Assembly: GCF_004114935.1 (NCBI RefSeq)
Contig: NZ_CP022221.1
Coordinates: 3,741,001-3,805,000, forward strand
DNA length: 64,000 bases
Direction: 5' to 3'
DNA from: Bradyrhizobium zhanjiangense
GTDB lineage: Bacteria; Pseudomonadota; Alphaproteobacteria; Rhizobiales; Xanthobacteraceae
This document shows positions 33,810 through 41,739 of this stretch, one piece after another. The position numbers and the translations under genes are program-made. Every line of letters starts with the position of its first letter. Within the stretch, counting starts at the first letter, position 1. The notes below the pieces were generated by a model. It saw nothing but the letters and a program-made list of their open reading frames with translations. It had not been told where the DNA came from and did no database searches.

Positions 33810-34223
33810 ATGCGCATCTACGGACCGAACGGCACCACGCTTGGAGCGCCGGCCAGCCAGGCCAGGCGGACGGGATCCGGCACCTTCGTCCTGCCCGACA
33901 CCTCGTCGGCGCAGGAGACGCGGAGTGCTGCGGCGCCGAAAGCTGCCGCTAACATCGATGCGCTGCTTGCACTGCAAGGCGTCGACGAGGATCCGGTCGA
34001 GCGCCGCAAGCGCTCGGTCGCCCGCGGTAGGACCGCACTCGACGTGCTCGACGATCTCAAGATGGGGCTCCTGTCCGGCAATCTCGACGCGTCGACCGTG
34101 ATGCGGCTGCGCGATGCCGCAGCGAACCTCAAATCGTCGTCGGGAGATTCCGGTCTCGATGCTGTGCTTTCCGAGATCGAGCTGCGCGTCGAAGTCGAGC
34201 TCGCCAAGGCCGGGCAGGCGTAG
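33810..34223 (+). CDS. fliX: FliX, class II flagellar assembly regulator
   Basis: A 137-residue cytoplasmic protein. It starts MRIYGPNGTTL and has the conserved C-terminal core TALDVLDDLKMGLLSGNLDA then IELRVEVELAK. In Caulobacter FliX binds the sigma-54 activator FlbD and switches it according to the assembly state of the basal body. Its presence supports the FlbD reading of the palindromes in this window. FlbD itself is not in the window. It converges on the HxlR-type gene with a 3-bp gap. Confidence 0.95.
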   Translation: MRIYGPNGTTLGAPASQARRTGSGTFVLPDTSSAQETRSAAAPKAAANIDALLALQGVDEDPVERRKRSVARGRTALDVLDDLKMGLLSGNLDASTVMRLRDAAANLKSSSGDSGLDAVLSEIELRVEVELAKAGQA

Positions 34224-34226
34224 CCC

Positions 34227-34598
34227 TTACGCCGCTTCCTCCTTCTGCTGTGAATCGTAGCGGCGCTGGGCGGCGAGCACGTCCTTCAAATTCTGCTCGG
34301 CCCAATCGCGCAGGGGATCGACCGCCGCCGCCAGCGTCAGCCCGAGCTGCGTGATCGAATATTCCACCGTGACAGGCACGGTCGCGATGGCACGGCGCCT
34401 GAGCAGGCCGTCGCGTTCGAGCGATTTGAGAACCTGACTCAGCATCTTCTGTGAAATGCCCTCGATCGTGCGGCGCAATTGATTGAAGCGCATCGGCTCC
34501 TCGCGCAGCAGCAAGAGGATCAGCACCGCCCATTTGTCGCCGACGCGATCGAGGATCTGGCGCGTCGGACAGTTCGCTGCATAAACGTCGGGTTTCAT
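34227..34598 (-). CDS. HxlR-family transcriptional regulator
   Basis: A 123-residue winged-helix regulator. The family text is CPTRQILDRVGDKWAVLILL then LREEPMRFNQLRRTIEGISQ and KMLSQVLKSLERDGLL. An N-terminal cysteine (C10) is in the position used by redox-sensing relatives (YodB, QorR), so thiol or quinone sensing is plausible. It is divergent from an NAD(P)-binding gene, and a palindromic operator lies between them. It is not flagellar by family. Confidence 0.92.
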   Translation of the reverse strand: MKPDVYAANCPTRQILDRVGDKWAVLILLLLREEPMRFNQLRRTIEGISQKMLSQVLKSLERDGLLRRRAIATVPVTVEYSITQLGLTLAAAVDPLRDWAEQNLKDVLAAQRRYDSQQKEEAA

Positions 34599-34709
34599 CG
34601 TCGGGTCCTCGGATCCATTCTGACCGTTTGCGAATAGGCATGCCGGTTACTCCAGCGTTATCAGGTAAGCACAAAGTGCTCTCTTAACACCAGCATTCTT
34701 TGCGATATC

Positions 34710-34728
34710 TAGTAACCACTAGTTACTA
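34710..34728. promoter_or_regulatory. Palindromic operator, likely HxlR site
   Basis: TAGTAAC-CACTA-GTTACTA, a perfect 7-5-7 inverted repeat in the gap between the HxlR gene and its divergent partner, 21 bp before the partner's start codon. HxlR regulators bind short AT-rich palindromes next to divergent oxidoreductase genes. Confidence 0.65.
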
Positions 34729-34748
34729 TAGCAGCAAAGGAGCCTTCC

Positions 34749-35360
34749 ATGAAAATCGCAGTCGCCGGCGCCTCGGGCCGGGCCGGGTCGGAAATCACCA
34801 AGGAACTGTCCCTTCGTGGCCATACGGTTACTGCTATTGCCCGCAATCCGGAAAAGATCGCGGCCCTGCCGAACGTCACGCCCACCAAGGGCGAGGTGCT
34901 CGATCAGGCCGGCCTCGCGAAGCTGTGGGCCGGACACGACGTCGCCGTGAGTTCCGTGCACTTCCTGGCCAGCGATCCGCTCAAGCTGATCGGCGCGGCG
35001 AAAGACTCGAAGGTGGGCCGTTACATCGTCGTCGGTGGCGCTGGCAGCCTAGAGGTCGCTCCGGGCGTGAAGCTAGTCACGACTCCCGGATTTCCCGCCC
35101 AGTACAAGGCCGAGGCCGAGAAGGGTTCCGCCTTTCTGGACCTGTTGCGGCAGGAAAAGAACCTGAACTGGACCTTCATCTCGCCGTCGGCGCTGTTCGT
35201 CGAGGGCGAGCGGACGGGCAGGTTCCGGCTCGGGACCGACCAACTTCTCGCAGATGCGAACGGCAAGAGCTGGATCACCTTCGCCGACTACGCCATTGCG
35301 CTCGCCGACGAGATCGAGCGGCCGGCCCATCTGAGGCAGCGTTTCACGGTCGGTTACTGA
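34749..35360 (+). CDS. NAD(P)-binding Rossmann protein (NmrA/YwnB-like)
   Basis: A 203-residue atypical short-chain dehydrogenase. The N-terminal dinucleotide motif is MKIAVAGASGRAGSEITKEL, with AIARNPEKIAALP giving an arginine suitable for NADP(H). YIVVGGAGSLEVAPG and FISPSALF are the later conserved blocks. It has no YxxxK catalytic pair, as in YwnB-type proteins, which act in redox or quinone stress. It is probably controlled by the divergent HxlR regulator. Confidence 0.88.
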   Translation: MKIAVAGASGRAGSEITKELSLRGHTVTAIARNPEKIAALPNVTPTKGEVLDQAGLAKLWAGHDVAVSSVHFLASDPLKLIGAAKDSKVGRYIVVGGAGSLEVAPGVKLVTTPGFPAQYKAEAEKGSAFLDLLRQEKNLNWTFISPSALFVEGERTGRFRLGTDQLLADANGKSWITFADYAIALADEIERPAHLRQRFTVGY

Positions 35361-35530
35361 GCCGGCAGCCGCCCCCGGGTCTTTGCGGATAAACGTTCTT
35401 GTGCAAGGACTTGGGGGTGGCCCCCGAGCGATCAGGGAAATATTGTCTGTCATAGGAGGCCGCTATATAAGGCCCCGCTCAACGGACCCCGTTCCGTTTG
35501 CGAGTCGTTGCTTAGACAGATAGGCCACCC

Positions 35531-35941
35531 TTGGAAAAGTTGAAAAACTACCGACCGACCGACAAAGAGCCTTTCATGAACGACCGGCAGAAGGAGTACT
35601 TCCGATTGAAGCTCCTCGCCTGGAAGGATGAGATCCTCAAAGAGTCCAAGCTCACCCTGCAAGCCCTGCAGGAGGAGAACGTGAACCACCCCGATCTTGC
35701 CGATCGGGCTTCGTCCGAAACCGACCGTGCCATCGAACTCCGCGCCCGCGACCGCCAGCGCAAGTTGATCTCCAAGATCGACGCCGCGCTTCAGCGTATC
35801 GAGGACAACACCTATGGTTATTGCGAGGAAACCGGCGAGCCGATCTCGTTGAAGCGGCTCGAGGCCCGGCCCATCGCGACGCTCTCGGTGGAAGCGCAGG
35901 AGCGCCACGAGAAGCGCGAGAAGGTCTATCGCGACGAATAG
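35531..35941 (+). CDS. dksA: RNA polymerase-binding DksA
   Basis: A 136-residue transcription factor that works with ppGpp in the RNA polymerase secondary channel. The coiled-coil tip shows DLADRASSETDRAIELRARD (the D-x-x-D-R-A tip). The zinc-finger region YGYCEETGEPISLKRLEARP then ATLSVEAQERHE keeps just one of the four cysteines of E. coli DksA, a form I recall from other alphaproteobacteria. The start is TTG 35531, because the N-terminal segment before NDRQKEYF matches long DksA forms; ATG 35576 is the alternative. It is monocistronic with a clear terminator. Confidence 0.93.
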   Translation: MEKLKNYRPTDKEPFMNDRQKEYFRLKLLAWKDEILKESKLTLQALQEENVNHPDLADRASSETDRAIELRARDRQRKLISKIDAALQRIEDNTYGYCEETGEPISLKRLEARPIATLSVEAQERHEKREKVYRDE

Positions 35942-35946
35942 AGCCC

Positions 35947-35975
35947 GAGCCGCAGAGTTGCGGCTCTTTGTTTTT
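35947..35975 (+). terminator. Rho-independent terminator of dksA
   Basis: A perfect 8-bp stem, GAGCCGCA / TGCGGCTC, with a GAGT loop, then TTTGTTTTT. It begins 6 bp past the dksA stop codon. The following 430 bp to the hydratase gene show no gene and no convincing repeat. Confidence 0.93.
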
Positions 35976-36405
35976 GGACGCAAGGCGCCTTTGGGCGTCG
36001 CGATTGGCGTTTTGCCTGTCGCTTGAAAGCCGCGCGCTTCAATGCGAGGGCGCAATCGCGAAAAGTGAATCGCGATCAACGCTCTAGATTCGATTCCTCC
36101 GGGCTCACGTGAGGTCGGATGAGAAACAGCCTTCACTTCAGGTGCGGGAGGTTTTGCGAGTCGCATCAACGAGATCGACTCGGATGTTGAGGCGTTGATC
36201 CAGCAGCATCAAGGATCGCTGTAATCACGATTCGGGCGCCGGTCGCGGGGGCCCGCAAGGCGCGCGCCCCATAAGGCCCAGACCAATTCAATATTTCCTT
36301 AAACGCGGGGAGCAGCCCGTCAGCCGACCGCCGCCCGCGCTTGTCAGGCCGGAGCGGGGATGCTGAAGTGTCGCCATCGAATGCGTAGCGTGGGAGGCGG
36401 CGCCG

Positions 36406-37185
36406 ATGGACAGGATTCTCGAAGCCGCAAAGGCGATCGCGCTGGCGCGCCGCAACCATGCGCCGCTCGCGGCGCTGAAGCGTCCCCCGGCCGATGAAGC
36501 CGAGGGCTATCAAGTCCAGCGTGCCCTGCACGATCTCCTGCTGCCCCATGTCGGGCCGCTCGTCGGCTACAAGATCGGTTGCACCAGCCAGGTGATGCAG
36601 GACTACATCGGCATCCCGCATCCCTGCGGCGGCGGCGTGTTCCAGAATGGCGTCCACGAGAGTGGCGCGAAGCTCGCCGCCTCCAACTATGTCCGTGTCG
36701 GCGTCGAGTGCGAGATCGCGGTCCGGCTGAAGCGTGACCTTGCCGCCGGCGAGGCGCCGTTCACCGCCGAATGGGTCGGCGAGGCCGTCGAGGCCTACCA
36801 TCCCGCGATCGAGATCGTCGACGATCGCTACGTGAAGTGGGAGATTATGGGCGCGCCGACCCTGATCGCCGACGATTTCTTCGCCGCCGGCTGCGTGCTG
36901 GGACCCCTGGTTCCGCGCTCGTCCGTGCCGGATCTGATGGCGGTGAAAGGCCGCGCCATCGTCAACGACGAGGAGGTGAGCCAAGGCACCGGCGCCGACG
37001 TGCTCGGTCACCCCCACAACGCGCTCGCCTGGCTCGCCAACCACCTTGCCGCCGAAGGCAAGGGCCTGCACGCGGGGCAACTCGTGCTCACCGGCAGCCT
37101 GGTGAAGACGCTCTGGCTGAAAGCCGGCGACAAAGTGCGGATCGAGCTGGACGGGCTGGGGACGGTGGAGGCGGAGTTTACGTGA
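36406..37185 (+). CDS. 2-keto-4-pentenoate hydratase / fumarylacetoacetase-fold protein
   Basis: A 259-residue cytoplasmic enzyme related to MhpD. The conserved blocks are GYKIGCTSQVMQDYIGI, VECEIAVRLKRDL (the E-x-E metal ligands), YHPAIEIVDDRY, NALAWLANHLA and LVLTGSLVKTLW. Family members hydrate 2-hydroxypentadienoate or decarboxylate oxalocrotonate in aromatic meta-cleavage pathways. No other pathway genes are adjacent, so the substrate is open. Dispersed repeats follow directly. Confidence 0.88.
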   Translation: MDRILEAAKAIALARRNHAPLAALKRPPADEAEGYQVQRALHDLLLPHVGPLVGYKIGCTSQVMQDYIGIPHPCGGGVFQNGVHESGAKLAASNYVRVGVECEIAVRLKRDLAAGEAPFTAEWVGEAVEAYHPAIEIVDDRYVKWEIMGAPTLIADDFFAAGCVLGPLVPRSSVPDLMAVKGRAIVNDEEVSQGTGADVLGHPHNALAWLANHLAAEGKGLHAGQLVLTGSLVKTLWLKAGDKVRIELDGLGTVEAEFT

Positions 37186-37210
37186 GGCGGCGTTGCGGCA
37201 CCCTCCGCAG

Positions 37211-37311
37211 TCGTTCCCCGCGAAGGCGGGAAATCCCGTAGGCCAAGGCCTTTCGGTTCATCACTGATGTCTCGGAATACTGGATCGCCCGCCTTCGCGG
37301 GCGATGACAGT
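37211..37311. repeat. Dispersed palindromic repeat with CGCGAAGGCGGG arms
   Basis: CCCCGCGAAGGCGGGAAATC at the left and CGCCCGCCTTCGCGGGCGAT at the right form a long inverted repeat around about 50 bp. The type is different from the REP-like family that follows 30 bp later. There is no coding potential. Confidence 0.65.
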
Positions 37312-37340
37312 TGAGAGAGAAGACCGCGGTCGGCCAAGTT

Positions 37341-37427
37341 CGTCATTGCGAGGAGCTCTTGCGACGAAGCAATCCAGGGTCTCTCCGCGGAGACAGTCTG
37401 GATTGCTTCGCTGCGCTCGCAATGACG
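37341..37427. repeat. REP-like palindromic element, copy 2
   Basis: An 87-bp imperfect palindrome of the same family as 6660-6746 but inverted relative to it: the arm with GGAGCTCTTGCGACGAAGCA comes first and the arm with CTTCGCTGCGCTCGCAATGA second. As at copy 1, a long non-coding repeat follows directly. Confidence 0.85.
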
Positions 37428-38005
37428 GAGTATGGGAGCACGACTTCGTTCTTTCCATTGAGATCACAATCACGGACACGCCTTCTCATCCTCGCGGCAT
37501 CTTCCGCCCGAGTCTTGCAATCGTCTCGCCCTCCTGAAGAAGGCGCAGGGAAGGCCGGGCGCCGGCTGGCACCCGCAATCCCGTGTGCGAAGGATACGCG
37601 CACGGGTGGATCACAGGTGACGCCGGAGACATCCCGGCCTTCCCTGCGCGAATGGTTTTAACGGTGTCCTTCGTGCTCTCCTCGGGGAGCGATGCACTAT
37701 TGCCCCCCGCGCCGGATGGCTGATGCGCGCACCCGGTCGGGCAGTTCGCATCACCGCACGGCTTGACGCACAGACCCCGGGCGTCAGGACCACACGACTT
37801 CTCCGTCCGCGCGCATCCTCGCCGGACCCTCGATGGCTGGCGTGCGCTCACCATCGAGACCTGCGCGAAAACGCTGTCAGCGTCGTGTCGTATCGCCCAC
37901 GCGGCTGCTCACGGAATTCCCGCCCTGCAACCAACATTGCGCGCCGACGCCGTCGCGGCCACCGCATTCCATCCATCCGTGACGATCGCGATACGCCCTC
38001 TTGTG
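37428..38005 (+). repeat. Long non-coding dispersed repeat, copy 2 (about 580 bp)
   Basis: It aligns with 6747-7280 in the same orientation, with many shared blocks (GGGGAGCGATGCACTATTGC, CCCGGTCGGGC, CAGGACCACACGA, GACGATCGCGATACGCC). A perfect 17-bp inverted repeat, GCGCAGGGAAGGCCGGG (37543-37559) and its complement (37633-37649), encloses an inner hairpin with GTGTGCG and CGCACGG arms. No frame is conserved between the copies. It may be a structured RNA or a decayed mobile element. Confidence 0.7.
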
Positions 38006-38116
38006 GATGGAACAGAACGAGAACATAATGAGGTGACCGGAATTTTCAAAAATCCGAAATTGCGGAGGGCGGTTTGAGCTTTGATAGCAAAACTGCTATA
38101 AGTCACGGAGCGGGAA

Positions 38117-38490
38117 ATGACCGGGCGCAAGCCGACAATTTGGATTGGCTCGTCCCTGCACGATCTGCGCGCATTTCCGGACGAGGTTCGCCGCGTCATG
38201 GGATTTGCGATCGACGATGCGCAGAACGGTTCGGAGCATCCGCGCGTCAAGGCGTGATAGGATTTGGTGGGAGGAGCGTGCTTGAAGTGGTCGATGACTT
38301 CGACGGCGACACCTTCAGGGCGGTCTACACGGTTCGCTTTGCCGGCAGGATCTATGTTCTTCATGCTTTTCAGAAGAAGTCGAAGAGGGGAAGCGAAACG
38401 CCCAAGCATCACATCGACCTCATCACGGCGCGTTTGAAGCTCGCCGAGGCTCACTACCATGAGAATTACGTCAAGGAAGACCGCAAATGA
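38117..38490 (+). pseudogene. Frameshifted HigB/RelE-type toxin (phage Gp49-like)
   Basis: The frame from ATG 38117 reads MTGRKPTIWIGSSLHDLRAF, EVRRVMGFAIDDAQ, EHPRVKA and then hits TGA at 38255. In the next frame it resumes as GFGGRSVLEVVDDFDGDTFR, AVYTVRFAGRIYVLHAFQKK and KHHIDLITARLKLAE, the usual C-terminal two-thirds of the family. One base is missing at about 38253-38256. The toxin, an mRNA-cleaving RelE-fold protein in this family, is therefore split. The antitoxin gene overlaps its stop. A sequencing error is the alternative. Confidence 0.8.
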
Positions 38491-38807
38491 GCGATGACAA
38501 GAACATCACGGTCGGCAGCGATAATGTGTTTGCTGATCTCGGCTTTGCCAATCCCGAGGAGGAACTGCTCAAGGCCAAGCTCGTTCGTGAAATTCGCGAT
38601 ATCCTCAAGCGTCGAAAATTCACTCAGGCAAAGGCCGCAGCTTTGTTGGGTCTGAAGCAGCCCGACGTTTCCAGCATTGTCACCGGGCGTGTCGGCAAGT
38701 TCTCGATCGAACGTCTGGTGCGCTGCCTGGATCGGCTGGACTATAAGGTCGATTTGGTCGTGCGTCAGAAGCCGCGGCGCGGCTCGTCGCGGCAAGCTGC
38801 TGCTTGA
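38487..38807 (+). CDS. HigA-type XRE antitoxin
   Basis: A 106-residue helix-turn-helix protein. The N-terminal part (NVFADLGFANPEEELLKAKL) and the HTH (KFTQAKAAALLGLKQPDVSS) then FSIERLVRCLDRLDYKVDL match antitoxins paired with Gp49-like toxins, in the toxin-first order. It overlaps the toxin frame by 4 bp. It appears intact while the toxin is broken, so it may persist as an orphan repressor. A repeat remnant follows. Confidence 0.88.
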   Translation: MSDDKNITVGSDNVFADLGFANPEEELLKAKLVREIRDILKRRKFTQAKAAALLGLKQPDVSSIVTGRVGKFSIERLVRCLDRLDYKVDLVVRQKPRRGSSRQAAA

Positions 38808-38814
38808 GCAACTG

Positions 38815-38860
38815 AGTGTCTTTCCGCGGCGACAGTCTGGATTGCTTCGCAATGACCGGG
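38815..38860. repeat. Truncated REP-like element
   Basis: GTCTTTCCGCGGCGACAGTC followed by TGGATTGCTTCGCAATGACC is the right half of the REP-like family with the CGTCGCAAGAGCTCCT part deleted. It starts 8 bp after the antitoxin stop. The rest of the gap to flgH (38861-39025) holds nothing clear. Confidence 0.65.
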
Positions 38861-39025
38861 GCTGGGGCCGAGCTTGAGTGCACCAACTGGCCGTAAAGCC
38901 ATGAGCTCGCAGCCGCCTTTCGCAAAATACATGCGGCCCTCGCCAGGGGAGCTAGCGAGGGCCGCGTCGTACATCGTCGTTCGCGCCTAGGTTCGCGAAC
39001 ACGATGTGGGAGCTCTTAAAGAGGC

Positions 39026-39790
39026 TTAGAAGGGCAGCAGCACGTCCATGACCTGCTGGCCGTAGCGCGGCTGTTGCACGTCCATGATCTGGCCGCGGCC
39101 GCCATAGGCGATGCGGGCCTGCGCGATCTTGCTTGAATCGATGGTGTTGTCGCTCTGGATGTCTTCGGGGCGGACGATGCCGGCGACCACGAGCTCGCGG
39201 ATCTCGAAGTTGACACGGATCTCCTGCTTGCCCTCGACCACGAGGTTGCCGTTCGGCAGCACCTGCGTCACAACCGCGGCGACGTTGGTCTGCAACGCTT
39301 CCTGGCGGTTGACCGAGCCCTTGCCGTCGGCCGAGGACGTCGAGTCAGTAGTGAGGAGCCGTCCGGGGAGAACCTTGAGCGGCTGCGTGACTGTCTGGCT
39401 GCCGATGAAGTCCGTAATCCCTGAGTCTTCCTTGCTGGTGCGGCTACGCTGGGTCTCGTTGGAGAGGTTGGCCTTGTCCGTGATGTTCACGGTCACGGTC
39501 AGGAGGTCGCCGACCTGGCGCGCGCGCTGGTCCTTGAAGAAGGCGCGGCTGCCGTTACGCCACAGCGAGTTCGGATTGTAGGAGGCGACTTCCGGCTTTG
39601 GCATCGGCATCTGCACCGGCTTGTAGCCGGGCTGCGTCGTCGGATTGTCGATCGCCGATAATTTTGGTTGCTCGCCGATCTGCGACAGGCGGTCGATCGA
39701 GGAGCAGCCGCTCGCCAGCGCGCAGGTTGCGAGCAGCAGGGCAGAGATCGCGATGCGACGAAGACGGGAAGCCGAACTGAACGGAGACAT
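39026..39790 (-). CDS. flgH: Flagellar L-ring lipoprotein FlgH
   Basis: A 254-residue precursor of the outer-membrane L-ring. The signal peptide has the lipobox LASGC (cysteine at about residue 29). The mature family blocks are NSLWRNGSRAFFKDQRARQV, GDLLTVTVNITDKANLSNET and NLVVEGKQEIRVNFEIRELV. It is the last gene of flgF-flgG-flgA-flgH, 3 bp after flgA. FlgH docks on the FlgI P-ring encoded at 32403-33527. Confidence 0.96.
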   Translation of the reverse strand: MSPFSSASRLRRIAISALLLATCALASGCSSIDRLSQIGEQPKLSAIDNPTTQPGYKPVQMPMPKPEVASYNPNSLWRNGSRAFFKDQRARQVGDLLTVTVNITDKANLSNETQRSRTSKEDSGITDFIGSQTVTQPLKVLPGRLLTTDSTSSADGKGSVNRQEALQTNVAAVVTQVLPNGNLVVEGKQEIRVNFEIRELVVAGIVRPEDIQSDNTIDSSKIAQARIAYGGRGQIMDVQQPRYGQQVMDVLLPF

Positions 39791-39793
39791 GAC

Positions 39794-40924
39794 TTACTCT
39801 GACTTGGCTGGAGCTTGCGAGACGCGAACTTGCGGAATCTGGGCTTGTGCGATCTGGGCGGGAGACGCCGGCGCCTGGATCAGGCTCTGCGCCAGGGCTG
39901 CGGCCGCCGGCACATCGTCACGCTTGAGCGACGAGGTCTGCTCGACCGCGGGCGCCATCGGTGCGGACTGGCTTGCGCCCTGGACCGTGACCTGGCCGCG
40001 GCCGGTGACGACGCCGGTCAGCGTGCGCTTGGATTGCGGATTGAGCACGCTGACGGTGTCGCCCTCGGCACCGCTCTCGATCGCCTTGCCGCGCGTGGTG
40101 AGATAGAGACCGGGCACCTGGTAGATGATGGTGACGGTCTGGTCGCGCACCACGAAGTCGGGCTTGACGATGTCGGCGACGCGGATCGGCATGCCCGCGC
40201 GCATCGGCCGGCGCAGCTGCATGCCGACGGTACGATCGCGCGAAGCGGGCTCGCCGGTGACCTCGGCCTTCGGCCGGCGCTCCAGCGAGACATCGGAGGA
40301 TTTCAGGAGCTCGGTGCGGTCGATGTCGCGCGTCAGCACGGCCACTTCTACCGTCTCGATCGCGGTGCCGGTGAAGCGGAGCTTGGTCGGCGTTGGATTG
40401 TTGTCGTTGTTGATCTCGAAGGCGACGTCGAAACGGCCGCTGCGGGCGTCATAGCGGGTTGAGACCGGCTGGAGCGCACCTGTGTTGGAGGCGTCGAGCC
40501 GCATGTCGGAGATGCCGCGGTCGAACGTGACCGTGATGTTGGCGGCGTCGCCAAGTCCGAAGCGGCGCTCGAGCGTGGAGGCGACCGCGGCTTCGAGGTC
40601 CTTGCTGACGAGCGTGCGGGCGAGGCGGGTGACCTGGACCTCCTTGATATCGCCCGTCATCACGCCGATCACCTGTTTCGCGCGGAGCACCGACAATACC
40701 TGCGCGACCGTCAGCGTGCCGGTGGTGCCGAGATCGGGCGAGCGGTAGACCGGGATCAGCGCGGCCGATCCTGCGTTGTCGATGAGATCGCCGACCCGCA
40801 CCACGTCCGAGGTCACGCTGACGCTCGCGCGCAGCGTCGGCGCTGCGATGAAATCGTCGGCTGCCGCCGCCGGCAGTGCCAGCGCGAGAAGAGCGGAGAT
40901 CGTGGCGAGGGTGGTCCGGATCAT
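39794..40924 (-). CDS. flgA: P-ring assembly chaperone FlgA
   Basis: A 376-residue periplasmic chaperone for FlgI. The signal peptide is about residues 1-21 (ATISALLALALPAAA). The SAF-type C-terminal domain contains VLTRDIDRTELLKSSDVSLE, RPMRAGMPIRVADIVKPDFV and GKAIESGAEGDTVSVLNPQS. E. coli FlgA is about 219 residues; the extra is N-terminal plus a Pro/Ala/Gln tail after residue 320. The start ATG 40924 has GAGG at good distance; GTG 40933 and ATG 40930 lie in the same frame. Confidence 0.93.
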   Translation of the reverse strand: MIRTTLATISALLALALPAAAADDFIAAPTLRASVSVTSDVVRVGDLIDNAGSAALIPVYRSPDLGTTGTLTVAQVLSVLRAKQVIGVMTGDIKEVQVTRLARTLVSKDLEAAVASTLERRFGLGDAANITVTFDRGISDMRLDASNTGALQPVSTRYDARSGRFDVAFEINNDNNPTPTKLRFTGTAIETVEVAVLTRDIDRTELLKSSDVSLERRPKAEVTGEPASRDRTVGMQLRRPMRAGMPIRVADIVKPDFVVRDQTVTIIYQVPGLYLTTRGKAIESGAEGDTVSVLNPQSKRTLTGVVTGRGQVTVQGASQSAPMAPAVEQTSSLKRDDVPAAAALAQSLIQAPASPAQIAQAQIPQVRVSQAPAKSE

Positions 40925-40934
40925 CGTCATCACC

Positions 40935-41723
40935 TCAGCGGAACAGCGCCGTGGTCGATTGCATCATCTGGTCGGCGGCGCTGATCACCTTGGCGTTCAT
41001 CTCGTAGGCGCGCTGGGCCGCGATCAGGTCGCTCATCTCCGAGACGACGTCGACATTGGCCTGCTCGAGGCTTCCTTGCGTGATGTTGCCATAACCTTCG
41101 GCCGTCGCGGTGCCGTCCTGGGGCGGGCCGGAGGAAGGCGTCTCGGTGAACTGATTGCTGCCGACGGGCTGGAGGCCCGCCTTGTTGATGAAGCGGGTCA
41201 GGCCGATCTGGCCGAGGATGGTCGAGGTCGACGAGCCCGGCAGCGTCACCGAGACCTGACCCTGGACGTTGACGGTCAGGCCCGAGGCGTTGTTCGGGAT
41301 CGTGATCGTCGGCTGCACCGGGTTGCCTTGCGCGGTGACGATGCGGCCCTGATTGTCCATCTGGAAGGTGCCGTCGCGGGTGTACTGGTAGGTGCCGTCG
41401 GGCATCAGGATCTTGAAGAAGCCTTCGCCTGAGACCGCGAGGTCGAGATCGTTGCCGGTCTGCGACAGCGTGCCCTGCGTCATACTGCGCGGCGTGCCGA
41501 CGGTCTTGACGCCGCCGCCGATGTCGACGCCCACCGGCAGGATGGTGCCCTGGTCGGACGACTGCGCGCCGACGCGGCGGACGTGCTCGTAGATCAGATC
41601 CTGGAACGCCGCGGTTTGCTTCTTGAAGCCGGTGGTGCGCAGGTTGGCAATGTTGTTGGAGATCACCTGAACGTTGAGTTCCTGTGCCGCCATTCCGGTC
41701 GCTGCGGTGTGAAGCGCCTGCAT
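40935..41723 (-). CDS. flgG: Distal rod protein FlgG
   Basis: A 262-residue rod subunit, matching E. coli length (260). The N-terminal motif is VQVISNNIANLRTTGFKKQT, the FlgG-specific segment is DLDLAVSGEGFFKILMPDGT, and the C-terminal helix is EMSDLIAAQRAYEMNAKVIS. It is translated just downstream of flgF (16-bp gap) and ends right before flgA. Confidence 0.97.
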   Translation of the reverse strand: MQALHTAATGMAAQELNVQVISNNIANLRTTGFKKQTAAFQDLIYEHVRRVGAQSSDQGTILPVGVDIGGGVKTVGTPRSMTQGTLSQTGNDLDLAVSGEGFFKILMPDGTYQYTRDGTFQMDNQGRIVTAQGNPVQPTITIPNNASGLTVNVQGQVSVTLPGSSTSTILGQIGLTRFINKAGLQPVGSNQFTETPSSGPPQDGTATAEGYGNITQGSLEQANVDVVSEMSDLIAAQRAYEMNAKVISAADQMMQSTTALFR

Positions 41724-41739
41724 GTCAGTTCTCCCTCAA

